Origin: Sphingobacteriaceae bacterium
Lineage (GTDB): Bacteria; Bacteroidota; Bacteroidia; Sphingobacteriales; Sphingobacteriaceae
Reading direction: 5' to 3'
Assembly: GCA_947460875.1 (NCBI GenBank)
Contig: CANHGR010000010.1
Coordinates: forward strand, 1 to 64,000
Length of the DNA stretch: 64,000 nucleotides
The translations under genes were made by a program, and so were the position numbers. This document shows positions 9,498-20,177 of the stretch, piece after piece. Each line of letters starts with the position of its first letter. Position 1 is the first letter of the stretch. The notes under the pieces were generated by a model. The model worked only from the letters and a program-made list of their open reading frames with translations. It searched no databases and was not told the DNA's origin.

Positions 9498-9650
9498 CGC
9501 GTACGCTTAAAGCAATTATTTCTTTTTTATTAAGTATTCTCCGAAACTAGTCTTTTAGTCCTTCTTTAGGAACCCAGGCTCTCTGAGTTCCCTAATTTTG
9601 ATCTTTTTGTGCATCAAAATTTTCGAACCTGACATGTCATACGTCTGATC

Positions 9651-11081
9651 TCAGCCTTCTGAATTCAGATCTTTATCGCCAAAAGCTTTCCACAAATAAT
9701 AAATCGGCAATCCCGTTAGGACAATAATCAAACCCGGCCAGGTGAAATTGGGCTTGTAAATTATTAAAAGTACGCAGAACGTCAATCCCATCAAGATGTA
9801 TAAAGCAGGTAAGAAAGGGTATCCGAAAGCTTTGTAAGGCCGCTCAGCATCGGGTTGTTTCACACGGAGTATGAATATACCGGCAATGGTCAGCACGTAG
9901 AATATGACCACCACGAAAGAAATCATATCGAGTAAATCTCCGTATTTGCCACTCAGGCAGAGTATAGAAGCGACCAGGCATTGTATCCAAAGTCCGAATT
10001 CCGGAACACCGTGTTTGTTCAGAGTTGCCGTATTTTTAAAAAATAGGCCATCCTTGGCCATAGAATAATACACCCTGGCGCCTGATAAAATCAACCCGTT
10101 ATTACATCCGAATGTGGAAACCATTATCATTAATGCGATGACGAGGGTACCTACATTTCCAAAAATAATATTTGAGGCGGTCACGGCAACGCGGTCTTTA
10201 TCAGCAATAGCAATTTCCTGTAGAGGTAGCACAGCAATATAGACCACATTTGCCAAAATATAAATCACTGTTACAATGGTAACCCCAAAGAATAAACTCA
10301 GTCCGACATTTCTTTTCGGATCTTTCATTTCCCCAGCAATGAAAGTAACGTTATTCCAGGCGTCGCTGCTGAAAATAGAACCAACCATGGCTGCTGCAAC
10401 AGCGCCCATGGCAGCGGCTATGGTATAACTTTCAAAAGTGCCGTCAGGATTTAGTTTATGCATGTCCCAAGCATTGGTCCAGTTAGCATTCCAGACATCG
10501 GGCTTTAGCGCAATCAATCCAAAAATGATAAGCGCAAACAGACTCAATAGTTTCGTAATCGTAAAAGTGGATTGGATCAATTTTCCGCCTTTTATTCCCT
10601 GTGTATTGATATAAGTGAGCAAAATTATAATGACGATCGAGAGGCATTGCGCCGGAGATATACTTAGTCCACCGACATTGAATAAGACAAGAGTTTCGCT
10701 CACCTCGGGGATCAAATAAGCCAGAAATTTAGAAAATGCAACTCCTACGGCAGCGATAGTGCCCGTCTGAATGACAGTAAAAAAGCTCCATCCGTACAGA
10801 AATCCCGTTAAAGGGTTATACGCTTCCTTCAGATAGACGTATTGCCCGCCCGCCTTTGGATACATTGCGCTCAGTTCGCCATAGCTTACAGCAGCTATCA
10901 GCGTCATTAGGCCGGTTATCAGCCAAATAGCGATAAGCCAACCACCGGAGCCTACATTACGGGTAATATCTGCACTAACAATAAAAATTCCAGAACCGAT
11001 CATACTGCCGGCTACAAGCAAGGTGCCGTCTAAAAGGCCCAGCTCCTTTTTCATTCCAGTATTTTCAGTACTTTGTGTCAT
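9651..11081 (-). CDS. APC-superfamily amino acid permease (LAT-like)
   Basis: A 476-residue integral membrane protein with about 12 hydrophobic segments. The N-terminal helix-1 motif GSMIGSGIF (near residue 26) is the substrate-binding break of APC transporters, and SYGELSAMYPKAGGQYVYL in helix 2-3 is a family signature. It resembles L-type amino-acid exchangers/permeases, but the substrate cannot be assigned. Divergently transcribed from hppA; the roughly 200-nt spacer holds an ACACAT-4-ATGTGT inverted repeat at 11149-11164. Confidence 0.92.
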   Translation of the reverse strand: MTQSTENTGMKKELGLLDGTLLVAGSMIGSGIFIVSADITRNVGSGGWLIAIWLITGLMTLIAAVSYGELSAMYPKAGGQYVYLKEAYNPLTGFLYGWSFFTVIQTGTIAAVGVAFSKFLAYLIPEVSETLVLFNVGGLSISPAQCLSIVIIILLTYINTQGIKGGKLIQSTFTITKLLSLFALIIFGLIALKPDVWNANWTNAWDMHKLNPDGTFESYTIAAAMGAVAAAMVGSIFSSDAWNNVTFIAGEMKDPKRNVGLSLFFGVTIVTVIYILANVVYIAVLPLQEIAIADKDRVAVTASNIIFGNVGTLVIALMIMVSTFGCNNGLILSGARVYYSMAKDGLFFKNTATLNKHGVPEFGLWIQCLVASILCLSGKYGDLLDMISFVVVIFYVLTIAGIFILRVKQPDAERPYKAFGYPFLPALYILMGLTFCVLLIIYKPNFTWPGLIIVLTGLPIYYLWKAFGDKDLNSEG

Positions 11082-11213
11082 TTGTTTGAAGGTTTAGAAA
11101 ACGAATTTATCTAAAATACCCGCAATTAAAAATAAGTGGGTAGATAAAACACATTTCTATGTGTGTCCTATTGATAAAAAAGTACTAAAAATGCGAATAG
11201 ATAGAAAATTTAA

Positions 11214-11244
11214 TTTGTTTAATTAATTAACCCTGCTATTTTTG
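11214..11244 (+). promoter_or_regulatory. Predicted Bacteroidota promoter of hppA
   Basis: The -33 element TTTG (TTG at 11215-11217) and the -7 element TATTTTTG (11237-11244) are separated by 19 nt, within the usual range for the primary sigma factor of this phylum. The leader would be about 35 nt. Confidence 0.6.
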
Positions 11245-11284
11245 CCGGTCGCATCTTTCTAAATTAAAAATTATAAATCTAAGT

Positions 11285-13507
11285 ATGGAGTTTTTACAAG
11301 ACAATCTGATTTATCTAATTCCGGTACTGGGATTAGTCGGTATTATTACGATGATCATCAAATCAGCATGGGTCGTCAAGCAGGATGCAGGTGATGAGAA
11401 TATGCAAGTCTTAGCAGGTTATATTGCCGATGGGGCAATGGCATTTCTCAGAGCAGAGTGGAAAATTCTTACTTATTTTGCAGTAATCGGCGCAATTTTA
11501 CTTGCCTATTCAGGCACACTGGTAGAAACTTCAAGTCCGGTAATAGCAATTTCTTTTTTAATTGGAGCATTTACTTCTGCCTTTGCGGGTTACGTTGGGA
11601 TGAGGATTGCTACTAAGGCAAATGTGCGTACGACACAGGCGGCTAGAACGAGTTTAGCGAAAGCCCTTAAAGTTTCTTTTACTGGCGGTAGCGTAATGGG
11701 AATTGGTGTTGCCGGTCTTGCAGTACTCGGATTAGGATCTTTATTTATTGTGTTCTATCAAATGTACGTAACAAGCTCTAATCCTGCCGAAGGTGTAAAC
11801 GGTGAACAGATGGCTAAAGCGTTGGAAGTTTTGGCAGGCTTTTCATTGGGAGCTGAATCGATTGCTTTGTTTGCACGTGTAGGAGGTGGTATTTATACCA
11901 AAGCTGCTGACGTTGGTGCCGACCTTGTAGGTAAGGTAGAAGCAGGTATCCCGGAAGATGATGTGCGTAATCCTGCAACTATTGCAGATAACGTAGGCGA
12001 TAACGTGGGTGATGTTGCTGGTATGGGCGCCGATCTTTTCGGTTCCTATGTCGCTACGATTCTTGCAACGATGGTATTAGGACGCGAGATTGTGTCAGTA
12101 GACAATTTCGGTGGTATTGCACCAATTCTACTTCCAATGTTGATTGCAGGTCTTGGACTAATATTTTCAATCATCGCTACTTTCTTTGTACGAATTAAGA
12201 ATGAAACAGACAGCGTTCAAACTGCTCTTAACATGGGTAACTGGTCGTCAATTATTATGACTGCCATTGCTTCATTCTTCGCAGTTAGATGGTTGCTTCC
12301 CGAAACGATGAGTATTCGTGGTTTTGACTTTACTAAAACTGACGTTTTTATGGCGATTATGGTGGGATTGGTTGTTGGAACGTTAATGAGTCTTATAACA
12401 GAATATTATACAGCAATGGGTAAACGTCCGGTAATGTCTATCATTAAACAATCATCGACAGGCCATGCGACCAATATTATTGCTGGACTTGCAGTTGGTA
12501 TGGAATCAACGGTATTGCCAATTCTGGTGCTTGCTTCAGGTATTTACGGAGCTCATTATTTTGCAGGATTATACGGAGTAGCGATTGCTGCTGCGGGGAT
12601 GATGGCAACAACAGCGATGCAATTGGCTATCGATGCATTCGGCCCAATTGCTGATAATGCAGGTGGAATTGCAGAGATGAGTCAGCTTCCTGATGAAGTA
12701 CGCCATCGTACCGATAATCTTGATGCTGTTGGTAATACAACCGCCGCTACAGGTAAGGGATTTGCAATAGCTTCAGCAGCATTAACATCATTGGCCTTGT
12801 TTGCCGCCTTTGTAGGTATTGCAGGAATTGATCGTATTGATATTTATAAAGCCGATGTTTTGGCAGGATTATTTGTTGGAGGGATGATTCCTTATATTTT
12901 CTCTGCTTTATGTATTTCTGCTGTTGGTCGCGCTGCGATGGACATGGTACAGGAAGTTCGTCGTCAGTTCAGAGAAATTCCGGGCATTATGGAATACAAA
13001 GCAAAACCGGAATACGAAAAATGTGTTGCGATCTCTACCGAAGCGTCAATCCGTGAGATGATGCTACCTGGGGCTATTGCATTGATCGTTCCATTGCTTG
13101 TTGGTTTTTCATTCGGGCCGGAAGTATTAGGAGGCTTACTTGCTGGCGTAACAGTATCAGGGGTATTGATGGGTATGTTTCAATCTAATGCCGGAGGAGC
13201 ATGGGATAATGCTAAAAAATCTTTCGAAAAAGGAGTGGAAATTAATGGCGAGATGTTCTTTAAGAAGTCTGAGCCACATAAGGCTTCTGTAACCGGAGAT
13301 ACCGTAGGCGATCCTTTCAAAGATACCTCGGGCCCTTCGATGAATATTCTAATCAAATTAATGTCTATCGTTTCTTTGATCATTGCACCTCACATCGCCG
13401 TGGGTCCGGCAGAAGGGACTGCCAAGGTTGAAACAGTAAAAGAAGTGAAAATCGCCAGCCCGGTTAAAACAGTGGCTACTGAAAATAATATTCTAAGACT
13501 AAAATAA
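11285..13507 (+). CDS. hppA: Membrane-bound ion-translocating pyrophosphatase
   Basis: Couples pyrophosphate hydrolysis to ion export across the inner membrane. The 740-residue polytopic protein carries the substrate motifs [11 protein letters not shown] (209-219) and [18 protein letters not shown] (235-252). [10 protein letters not shown] has Ala where K+-independent enzymes have Lys, so it is probably K+-dependent. The TM6 position that is Glu in Na+-pumping enzymes (DLFESY) is Gly253, and Glu191 ([11 protein letters not shown]) sits in TM5 where Ser is usual. That suggests a proton pump with a relocated gate Glu; this is an inference. A terminator follows. Confidence 0.96.
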   Translation: MEFLQDNLIYLIPVLGLVGIITMIIKSAWVVKQDAGDENMQVLAGYIADGAMAFLRAEWKILTYFAVIGAILLAYSGTLVETSSPVIAISFLIGAFTSAFAGYVGMRIATKANVRTTQAARTSLAKALKVSFTGGSVMGIGVAGLAVLGLGSLFIVFYQMYVTSSNPAEGVNGEQMAKALEVLAGFSLGAESIALFARVGGGIYTKAADVGADLVGKVEAGIPEDDVRNPATIADNVGDNVGDVAGMGADLFGSYVATILATMVLGREIVSVDNFGGIAPILLPMLIAGLGLIFSIIATFFVRIKNETDSVQTALNMGNWSSIIMTAIASFFAVRWLLPETMSIRGFDFTKTDVFMAIMVGLVVGTLMSLITEYYTAMGKRPVMSIIKQSSTGHATNIIAGLAVGMESTVLPILVLASGIYGAHYFAGLYGVAIAAAGMMATTAMQLAIDAFGPIADNAGGIAEMSQLPDEVRHRTDNLDAVGNTTAATGKGFAIASAALTSLALFAAFVGIAGIDRIDIYKADVLAGLFVGGMIPYIFSALCISAVGRAAMDMVQEVRRQFREIPGIMEYKAKPEYEKCVAISTEASIREMMLPGAIALIVPLLVGFSFGPEVLGGLLAGVTVSGVLMGMFQSNAGGAWDNAKKSFEKGVEINGEMFFKKSEPHKASVTGDTVGDPFKDTSGPSMNILIKLMSIVSLIIAPHIAVGPAEGTAKVETVKEVKIASPVKTVATENNILRLK

Positions 13508-13528
13508 ACTAACCTCGTAACTAAACTA

Positions 13529-13564
13529 AAAATCCTGCAGATCCTTCTCTTGCAGGATTTTTTT
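13529..13564 (+). terminator. Rho-independent terminator of hppA
   Basis: AAATCCTGCA and TGCAGGATTT form a 10-bp stem with an 11-nt loop, followed by a T-run. The rest of the spacer up to the thioesterase gene shows no gene-like structure. Confidence 0.85.
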
Positions 13565-13788
13565 GTTTGCAGGAAACTTGTTAGTACTCATCAAATGCAC
13601 TCATGTGAGAAAAATTGATGTGGTGATAGTGGTCTTAAGTTGATCGGATCATCGCTATTGTAGAACAAAGAGTAACGAGCAAGGAGTGAGGACGATGCTC
13701 GTAAAGTTTCGGCAAATCCAGAAGGGATGTGATTATTATAGAAGATAAAAGAAAAGTATCTTAACTCTGAAAGGGTGACATTTTTAGC

Positions 13789-14199
13789 TTAAATCGAGTA
13801 TTTTTCAATGACCTCCGCAGGCACTTTCATCCCACGTCCGCTCTTCATATCGATCATGGTATAATCAAACCAGCCCTCGCAGGCCACTTTATCGGTTTTT
13901 TTAACGCGAATTTCAAATTTCACCCTGCAACCTTTATCGTGAATGCTTTCAATACCTGTTTGGACCTTGAATTCATCGCCTAAGACGAGCGCCCGCTTGT
14001 AGTCCACATAAGCGGTACGCACTACCCAGCCGAGACCCTGTTTTATAAACTCTTCCATAGACATGTTGTAGCAGCGCTCCATTTGATCGTATCGCGCTGC
14101 TAATACATAGTCAAAATACGTGCTATTATGCACATGGTTGAACATGTCAATGTCATCCGGACGAACACGGAACTCGCTTGTAAAGGTGCTGAAGGCCAT
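13789..14199 (-). CDS. Acyl-CoA thioesterase (4HBT/YbgC-like hotdog fold)
   Basis: A 136-residue hotdog-fold thioesterase predicted to hydrolyse acyl-CoA esters in the cytoplasm. The N-terminal active-site pattern RPDDIDMFNHVHNSTY contains the expected Asp and the HN pair of the 4-hydroxybenzoyl-CoA thioesterase family. The length and the DYKRALVLGDEF strand match YbgC/FadM-type enzymes. The substrate is unknown. The ATG is preferred over a TTG 6 nt upstream. Divergent from rpsO. Confidence 0.88.
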   Translation of the reverse strand: MAFSTFTSEFRVRPDDIDMFNHVHNSTYFDYVLAARYDQMERCYNMSMEEFIKQGLGWVVRTAYVDYKRALVLGDEFKVQTGIESIHDKGCRVKFEIRVKKTDKVACEGWFDYTMIDMKSGRGMKVPAEVIEKYSI

Positions 14200-14208
14200 G
14201 GTCAAATT

Positions 14209-14261
14209 TACGATTTAAGATTTACGATTTGCTTGCCGCCCGCAGTAAATCTAAAATCGTA
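14209..14261. repeat. Inverted repeat between thioesterase and rpsO
   Basis: TACGATTTAAGATTTAC (14209-14225) and GTAAATCTAAAATCGTA (14245-14261) are complementary at 16 of 17 positions around a 19-nt spacer. The left arm also contains a TTTACGATTT direct repeat, a low-complexity style common in intergenic DNA of this phylum. Confidence 0.6.
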
Positions 14262-14281
14262 CTTTTTAAATAAGTACGAAC

Positions 14282-14312
14282 TTGCATCCTCTATTTAAAT
14301 TCCCTAACTTTG
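14282..14312 (+). promoter_or_regulatory. Predicted Bacteroidota promoter of rpsO
   Basis: TTG (14282-14284), a 20-nt spacer and TAACTTTG (14305-14312) form a full -33/-7 pair. The start codon is 45 nt downstream, giving a leader of about 40 nt in which S15 autoregulation could act. Confidence 0.65.
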
Positions 14313-14357
14313 CGCGCAATTAACAAGATTGTTTAACGCTTTAATATTATTCAAGTA

Positions 14358-14636
14358 ATGTATTTAAGTAAAGAGTACAAGGCAGATATTTTTGCCAAAT
14401 ATGGTAGCGCAGCTACCGACACCGGTTCTGCAGAAGGGCAGGTAGCATTATTCACAAACAGAATTGCTCATTTGACAGGGCATTTGAAGAAAAACAAGAA
14501 AGACTTTTCTACTCAGTTATCTCTTCAGAAACTTGTTGGTAAACGCCGTGCTTTGCTGGCTTACCTTTACAAAAAAGATATCAACAGATATCGTGCAATT
14601 ATCAAAGCATTAGAATTAAGAGATATTATCAAATAA
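14358..14636 (+). CDS. rpsO: 30S ribosomal protein S15
   Basis: A primary 16S rRNA-binding protein of the small-subunit platform. Its 92 residues match the family length. The conserved DTGSAEGQVALFTNRI (residues 21-36) and the C-terminal basic part (GKRRALLAYLYKKDINRY) are intact. It has its own promoter and is closed by a strong terminator; pnp follows, the classic rpsO-pnp order. Because of the terminator, pnp probably relies on read-through or its own promoter. Confidence 0.98.
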   Translation: MYLSKEYKADIFAKYGSAATDTGSAEGQVALFTNRIAHLTGHLKKNKKDFSTQLSLQKLVGKRRALLAYLYKKDINRYRAIIKALELRDIIK

Positions 14637-14651
14637 ATCTTTTTCTTGCAG

Positions 14652-14684
14652 AAAAAGCCATTCGTTTATGCGAATGGCTTTTTT
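14652..14684 (+). terminator. Rho-independent terminator after rpsO
   Basis: AAAAAGCCATTCG pairs with CGAATGGCTTTTT around a 6-nt loop (TTTATG) and ends in a T-run. Confidence 0.88.
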
Positions 14685-14758
14685 ACTTTAAAATAAACAA
14701 TTCTATATACAAACCGGATGTGTTCAAAAGAGGAAAAGCACGTCTTTAAAAAATCAAA

Positions 14759-16900
14759 ATGAGTTATAATTTAATTAAAAAATCATTCGATCTGGGCGAT
14801 GGACGCACAATTGAGATCGAAACAGGCAAGTTGGCTAAACAAGCCGATGGCTCTGTCGTTGTAAAAATGGGAGATACGATGCTCCTTGCTACCGTTGTTT
14901 CAAACATCGGCGCTAAACCGGGTACAGATTTCTTACCCCTTTCAGTGGACTACCAAGAGAAGTATGCATCAACTGGTAGAATCCCGGGCGGGTTTTTACG
15001 TCGCGAAGCACGTTTATCAGATTATGAGGTTTTAATCTCACGTTTGGTTGATCGCGCTCTACGTCCGATGTTCCCTGAAGATTATCATTCAGATACGCAG
15101 GTCATGATCTCGTTGATTTCTGCTGATAAAAATATTATGCCTGACTGCCTAGCCGGGTTGGCAGCGTCGGCAGCTATCGCAGTTTCTGACATTCCGTTTA
15201 ACGGGCCAATTTCAGAAGTGCGTGTAGCTAAAATAGACGGGAAGCTTATTATCAATCCTTATCTAAGCGACCTTGAACGTGCTCGTTTAGAATTTATGGT
15301 AGCTGGTACGGATAAAGATATTGTGATGGTTGAAGGCGAATGTAACGAGATTTCTGAAGAGGAAATGGTAGAAGCAATCGAGTTTGCTCACAAAGCTATC
15401 GTTATTCAAGTGCAGGCTCAGAAAGAACTTGCCGAGCTGGTTGGTAAAACAGTGAAGCGTGAGTATAGCCATGAAGCACATAATTTGGACCTAAGGGCTC
15501 AGGTATTTGCAGCTACTTATGATAAAGTATATGCAGTTGCTAAAAGCAATAGCGGCAAGCAGCAGCGTGGAGACGATTTCGGTGCAATCCTGATAGACTT
15601 TATCGACACTTTAGGTGAAGGAATTGATGATGAGACCGGCTTTTTAGCAAAAAAATATTTCCACGATGTACAGTATGACGCCATTCGTAACCTCGTTTTA
15701 AATGAAGGAATTCGTCTTGACGGTCGCGATGCCCGTACTGTTCGTCCGATCTGGAGTGAAGTTGGATATCTTCCTTCTGCTCACGGATCTTCTATTTTCA
15801 CTCGTGGTGAAACTCAATCCTTAACTACAGTTACATTAGGCGCAAAATCTGATGAGCAGATGATAGATGGAGCGTTCTTCAATGGATACCAAAAATTCTT
15901 ATTACACTATAATTTCCCTGCATTTTCTACAGGTGAGGCTCGCCCAAACCGTGGCGTTGGCCGTCGCGAAATTGGTCACGGTAACTTGGCAATGCGTTCT
16001 TTAAAGAAAGTATTGCCAGATGATAGTCCGTATACCATTCGTGTAGTTTCTGATATCTTAGAATCTAACGGCTCATCATCAATGGCTACAGTTTGTGCTG
16101 GTACGCTTGCACTGATGGATGCTGGTATTCAGATCAAAGCTCCCGTGTCAGGTATTGCCATGGGTTTGATTACAGACGAGAAAACTGGTAAGTATGCGAT
16201 TTTAAGTGATATCCTTGGCGATGAAGATCATTTAGGAGATATGGATTTTAAAGTAACGGGTACCGAAAAGGGAATTGTTGCTTGCCAAATGGATTTAAAA
16301 ATCAACGGATTGAAATGGGAAGTGTTAACCGCAGCTCTTAAACAAGCAAACGAGGCACGTCTTCATATCTTAAATGAGATGAAGAAAACTATTGCTGCTC
16401 CGGCGGAAGATTTCAAACCACACGCTCCACGTATCGTGACATTGAAGATCGATAAAGAGTACATTGGTGCTGTAATAGGGCCCGGTGGAAAGATCATTCA
16501 AGAAATGCAACGTGAAACCGGTGCTACCATATCAATTGAAGAGAAAGATAATCAAGGCATCGTTGAAATTTTTGCAGACAATAAAGAAGCTATCGACAAA
16601 GCTGTTAATCGTATCAAAGCTATTGCCGCTAAGCCTGAAGTTGGAGAAATCTACGAAGGTAAAGTGAAATCTATCATGCCTTTTGGCGCATTTGTAGAGA
16701 TCATGCCAGGTAAAGATGGCTTATTACACATTTCTGAAATAGATTGGAAACGTTTTGAAACGATGGACGGTATTTTTAATGTCGGTGATGAAGTACGTGT
16801 AAAGCTTTTAGATATTGATAAACAAGGTAAATTTAAATTATCAAGAAAAGCCCTGTTGCCTCGTCCTCCAAAACCTGAAGACGCCGTAGATCAAGCTTAA
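14759..16900 (+). CDS. pnp: Polyribonucleotide nucleotidyltransferase (PNPase)
   Basis: Degrades RNA 3' to 5' by phosphorolysis and can add tails; a core enzyme of RNA decay. The 713 residues comprise two RNase PH domains (the second with [17 protein letters not shown], holding catalytic Asp residues near 490), a KH domain ([17 protein letters not shown], near 572) and an S1 domain ([19 protein letters not shown], near 635). All are intact. It lies downstream of rpsO, as in many bacteria, and is followed by a terminator. Confidence 0.98.
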   Translation: MSYNLIKKSFDLGDGRTIEIETGKLAKQADGSVVVKMGDTMLLATVVSNIGAKPGTDFLPLSVDYQEKYASTGRIPGGFLRREARLSDYEVLISRLVDRALRPMFPEDYHSDTQVMISLISADKNIMPDCLAGLAASAAIAVSDIPFNGPISEVRVAKIDGKLIINPYLSDLERARLEFMVAGTDKDIVMVEGECNEISEEEMVEAIEFAHKAIVIQVQAQKELAELVGKTVKREYSHEAHNLDLRAQVFAATYDKVYAVAKSNSGKQQRGDDFGAILIDFIDTLGEGIDDETGFLAKKYFHDVQYDAIRNLVLNEGIRLDGRDARTVRPIWSEVGYLPSAHGSSIFTRGETQSLTTVTLGAKSDEQMIDGAFFNGYQKFLLHYNFPAFSTGEARPNRGVGRREIGHGNLAMRSLKKVLPDDSPYTIRVVSDILESNGSSSMATVCAGTLALMDAGIQIKAPVSGIAMGLITDEKTGKYAILSDILGDEDHLGDMDFKVTGTEKGIVACQMDLKINGLKWEVLTAALKQANEARLHILNEMKKTIAAPAEDFKPHAPRIVTLKIDKEYIGAVIGPGGKIIQEMQRETGATISIEEKDNQGIVEIFADNKEAIDKAVNRIKAIAAKPEVGEIYEGKVKSIMPFGAFVEIMPGKDGLLHISEIDWKRFETMDGIFNVGDEVRVKLLDIDKQGKFKLSRKALLPRPPKPEDAVDQA

Positions 16901-16906
16901 CTCTAA

Positions 16907-16936
16907 TAAAAAGGCTGCCGATGGCGGCCTTTTTTA
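16907..16936 (+). terminator. Rho-independent terminator of pnp
   Basis: AAGGCTGCC pairs with GGCGGCCTT (one G-T pair) around a GAT loop, flanked by A- and T-runs. Confidence 0.85.
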
Positions 16937-17033
16937 TTATTCGATATTGGTTCGCTTTATAGATGTGTTGCTTACAAGAAAGGAAAATAAAGAGACTCGA
17001 TAAATGCGTCCTCTCCAGGATATGCAATTTTAT

Positions 17034-17041
17034 TATATTTG
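17034..17041 (+). promoter_or_regulatory. Predicted -7 box (TATATTTG) for rpe
   Basis: A perfect TAnnTTTG ends 4 nt before the ATG, which predicts a leaderless or near-leaderless rpe mRNA. No convincing -33 TTG is seen. Confidence 0.5.
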
Positions 17042-17045
17042 AAAT

Positions 17046-17717
17046 ATGAAACATCTTGTGGCTCCTTCGATCCTTGCGGCAGACTTTGCTATTCTTGGCC
17101 AAGAAATTGAAATGGTTAATGATAGCATGGCCGATTGGTTTCATGTAGATATTATGGATGGTATTTTTGTACCTAATATCTCATTTGGGTTTCCGGTTCT
17201 GGAAGCGGTGGCGAGGCATGCAAAAAAACCCCTCGATGTGCATTTAATGATCACCGATCCGGATCGATTTATTAAACGTTTTAGTGAAGCAGGCGCAGCA
17301 AACATCACTGTTCATTATGAATCATGTACGCATTTAAACAGGACATTAAACGCGATAAAGGACTTGGGATGCAAGGCAGGCGTAGCCATCAATCCGCACA
17401 CTCCCGTTCAACTTCTAAACGATGTTCTCGGCGATGTAGACTTGGTTTTATTGATGTCTGTTAATCCGGGCTTTGGTAATCAGAAATTTATTAGACATAC
17501 CTATGAAAAGATTAGGCAACTTAAAGCGCTAATAGCAGATTGCAACGAGAATGTTTATATCGAAATAGACGGAGGGGTCAGCAATAGTAATGCAGCTGCA
17601 CTTATAGATGCGGGTGCAAATGTCTTGGTTGCAGGGAATACCATATTCTCTTCTCAAAATCCTCTACAGACTATTCAAGAATTAAAGAATATTTCTCCTG
17701 AAATTATACAAGGCTGA
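17046..17717 (+). CDS. rpe: Ribulose-phosphate 3-epimerase
   Basis: Interconverts ribulose-5-phosphate and xylulose-5-phosphate in the pentose phosphate pathway. It is a 223-residue TIM barrel with the metal-site pattern FHVDIMDGIFVPNISFG (near residue 33), DVHLMI (near 65), LLMSVNPGFGNQKF (near 137) and EIDGGVSNSN (near 175). It is complete and normal in length. The gene for a TonB-dependent receptor begins 9 nt after its stop, so the two are probably one transcript although their functions have no obvious link. Confidence 0.97.
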   Translation: MKHLVAPSILAADFAILGQEIEMVNDSMADWFHVDIMDGIFVPNISFGFPVLEAVARHAKKPLDVHLMITDPDRFIKRFSEAGAANITVHYESCTHLNRTLNAIKDLGCKAGVAINPHTPVQLLNDVLGDVDLVLLMSVNPGFGNQKFIRHTYEKIRQLKALIADCNENVYIEIDGGVSNSNAAALIDAGANVLVAGNTIFSSQNPLQTIQELKNISPEIIQG

Positions 17718-17725
17718 ATAACTTG

Positions 17726-20128
17726 ATGAAAAAGTTACTGTCGGTAGCGTTCTTGCTTTATTGCAGCATCACACTGGCACAAAGTACTGGACAAGTTAGC
17801 GGAACAGTGAGAAATGAGATGGGCGAGCCGCTAGAAAATGTAATTGTACGGGTTTACAATTCACAAATTCCCTTGGTGGTGACCAATGTCGCTGGTCGAT
17901 ACACTATTTTAATTCCCCAATCAGAAATCCCTGTTAAAGTTTCCTATTCGCTGACAGGCTATTTAGCTTTCACACTGACCATAAATCCTGCAGATCAACA
18001 AGCCATTGTTCCTAATGTAACACTGCAATCCTATGTGCAAGCGCTAGATGAGGTGATCATTCTCTCGGGGGTAAATGGCATAGGTAACCTGCAAAATATT
18101 GATCTTAATTTGTTGCAAAATCTTCCCACGACGTCGCAAAATTTCGAATCGATTTTGAAAACCCTTTCCGGTGTATCCACCAACAACGAACTTAGCGCTC
18201 AGTACACTGTGAGAGGCGGAAATTTCGACGAAAATCTGGTTTATATAAATGATGTTGAAATTTTTCGTCCTTTGCTTGCCCGAAGCGGGCAGCAGGAAGG
18301 ATTGAGTGCTCTTAATGCTGACCTTACAAGTTATGCCAGCTTTTCCGCGGGGGGCTTTCGATCGAGGTATGGGGATAAAATTTCATCAGTCCTGGATGTG
18401 CGATATGGTCGGCCAGATAGTTCAAGTATTGTGGTTGCTGTCGGCCTGACCGGAATATCCGGTGCATGGAAGGCGCTATCGACTGACCGGAAAAGCTATT
18501 TACTCATTGGTTTGCGCAGCAAACTGAACCGGAATATTCTGAATAATCAGGAAGTAAAAGGTAGTTACAACTCCAATTTTCATGATTTGCAATTTCTTGC
18601 GCAAACGGAGCTTAGTTCTAAACTAAGTCTTTCTTTGCTTGGCAGTTATAATAAAAGTCAGTTTGAGCTCATGCCCGAGGATCGCGAAACCAAATTCAGC
18701 ACACTTACTGATGCTTTGCAGTTTAACATAAACTATGAAGGATTTGAACAAGATAAATATGAAACCCTTATGGGTGCTGTAACTTGGTTATATAAAAGCT
18801 CAGATAAGCTAAATTTTAAATGGATTAGTTCGGTATTTGAAATTAATGAACATGAAAATTTTGATATCCAAGGGCGATATGTCTTAAACGGTCTTGCCGC
18901 GCGCGGCGGTAACCCCGGGTACACCATTGGTGCTAACAGGAATTACGGTGACAATAGACTTAATGTCGGTATTTACAGCACTGAAATGCGAATGTATTTT
19001 CAGACAAAAAAGACATATATTGAAGTGGGTAGCCGTTTTCAGCGCGAGCAGATCGCAGATCAACTCGATGAATATTCCCGCCTGGATTCCAGAACTTCGG
19101 GCGGACTAGATACCTCAATTATTGTGAATTTTGTCAGTAGTGATAATCGTATAGCGACCAATAGGTTCATGGGCTTTTTAGAAAGCACCTTATCCCTGTC
19201 GCAAAGAATAAAGCTTTCTGCTGGCATACGTGCCAATTACAGTTCTTATACCGAAGAGATACTGTGGAGTCCCCGCATTGGCATGTTGTTTGATCCGCTA
19301 AAAAAGCAAAATATAAGCTATCGTTTTTCTGCCGGTGTTTATAATCAACCGCCGTTTTACCGCGAGTTGCGTAACATGAACGGATCTCTTGAACCAAACA
19401 GCCGAGCCCAACGTTCTCTGCAACTTCTTTCGGCAGTCGACTATGGTTTCAAGAATTCGACCCTCAAATTCAGTACGGAGCTTTATTATAAACAGCTTCA
19501 TAAATTAATTCCATATAAAATTGAAGATCTTAAAATTAGATATCTCGCGGATCAAAAATCTTCAGGCTATACGGCTGGCATCGATTTTAGCTTGCACGGC
19601 GAGTTTGTTAATAATATGGAGTCTTCTTTTCGGCTGTCGCTGCTACAGTCTAGTGAGAATGTTTTAGGAGATTCCTACACGAACGCCAATAATACCGTCA
19701 TTACCCCCGGCTATCTTAGAAGGCCTACGGATCAACGAGTTAACTTTTCAATATTTTTTCAAGATCGCGTGCTCAACAATCCCGCTAACAAAGTTCATGT
19801 TAATGTGTTGTACGGCTCAGCTTTGCTAGTAGGGCCACCTCAAACGGAAAGGTATCTCGATGTCTTTAAAATTCCATCTTATAAAAGAATTGATATTGGC
19901 TTTTCAAAAGATTTCGTCGACCCCAGTGGAAAGAGGCAGTCGACATTTCTAAAACGGTATTTTAACTCATTAAATGTCTACGCCGAGATCTTCAATGTAC
20001 TCAATATTAAGAACACTGTTTCATGCCTTTGGATAAGAGACACTAGTAACAATCAGTACGCAATACCAAATTATCTAACATCGCGTCAGCTGAATATCAG
20101 AATAATTGCAAATATTAAATACAAATAA
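17726..20128 (+). CDS. TonB-dependent outer-membrane receptor with CarboxypepD_reg domain
   Basis: An 800-residue outer-membrane gated channel. It has a signal peptide ([19 protein letters not shown]), a CarboxypepD_reg-like beta-sandwich (about 20-105, [18 protein letters not shown]), a plug domain ([37 protein letters not shown]), then a barrel to the C-terminus. No SusD partner is adjacent, so it is not a clear SusC pair; the ligand could be a siderophore, peptide or glycan. The ATG is preferred over a TTG 3 nt upstream. Probably co-transcribed with rpe. Confidence 0.92.
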   Translation: MKKLLSVAFLLYCSITLAQSTGQVSGTVRNEMGEPLENVIVRVYNSQIPLVVTNVAGRYTILIPQSEIPVKVSYSLTGYLAFTLTINPADQQAIVPNVTLQSYVQALDEVIILSGVNGIGNLQNIDLNLLQNLPTTSQNFESILKTLSGVSTNNELSAQYTVRGGNFDENLVYINDVEIFRPLLARSGQQEGLSALNADLTSYASFSAGGFRSRYGDKISSVLDVRYGRPDSSSIVVAVGLTGISGAWKALSTDRKSYLLIGLRSKLNRNILNNQEVKGSYNSNFHDLQFLAQTELSSKLSLSLLGSYNKSQFELMPEDRETKFSTLTDALQFNINYEGFEQDKYETLMGAVTWLYKSSDKLNFKWISSVFEINEHENFDIQGRYVLNGLAARGGNPGYTIGANRNYGDNRLNVGIYSTEMRMYFQTKKTYIEVGSRFQREQIADQLDEYSRLDSRTSGGLDTSIIVNFVSSDNRIATNRFMGFLESTLSLSQRIKLSAGIRANYSSYTEEILWSPRIGMLFDPLKKQNISYRFSAGVYNQPPFYRELRNMNGSLEPNSRAQRSLQLLSAVDYGFKNSTLKFSTELYYKQLHKLIPYKIEDLKIRYLADQKSSGYTAGIDFSLHGEFVNNMESSFRLSLLQSSENVLGDSYTNANNTVITPGYLRRPTDQRVNFSIFFQDRVLNNPANKVHVNVLYGSALLVGPPQTERYLDVFKIPSYKRIDIGFSKDFVDPSGKRQSTFLKRYFNSLNVYAEIFNVLNIKNTVSCLWIRDTSNNQYAIPNYLTSRQLNIRIIANIKYK

Positions 20129-20148
20129 CAAAACATCTGAAATTGTCT

Positions 20149-20156
20149 TAGTTTTG
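20149..20156 (+). promoter_or_regulatory. Predicted -7 box (TAGTTTTG) for serC
   Basis: A TAnnTTTG match 21 nt before the serC ATG, just after the receptor gene stop. No -33 TTG was found at 17-23 nt. Confidence 0.45.
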
Positions 20157-20177
20157 CAAAAAAAAACTATTAAAGCT

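Noticed and set aside
13565-13788. Possible regulatory RNA in the hppA-thioesterase gap
   Set aside because: No stable hairpin beyond the hppA terminator, no promoter box and no open frame of interest.
20106-20177. Upstream start for serC giving 24 extra residues
   Set aside because: Extends into the end of the receptor gene and crosses the -7 box; the ATG at 20178 gives the family N-terminus MMHNFGPGP.
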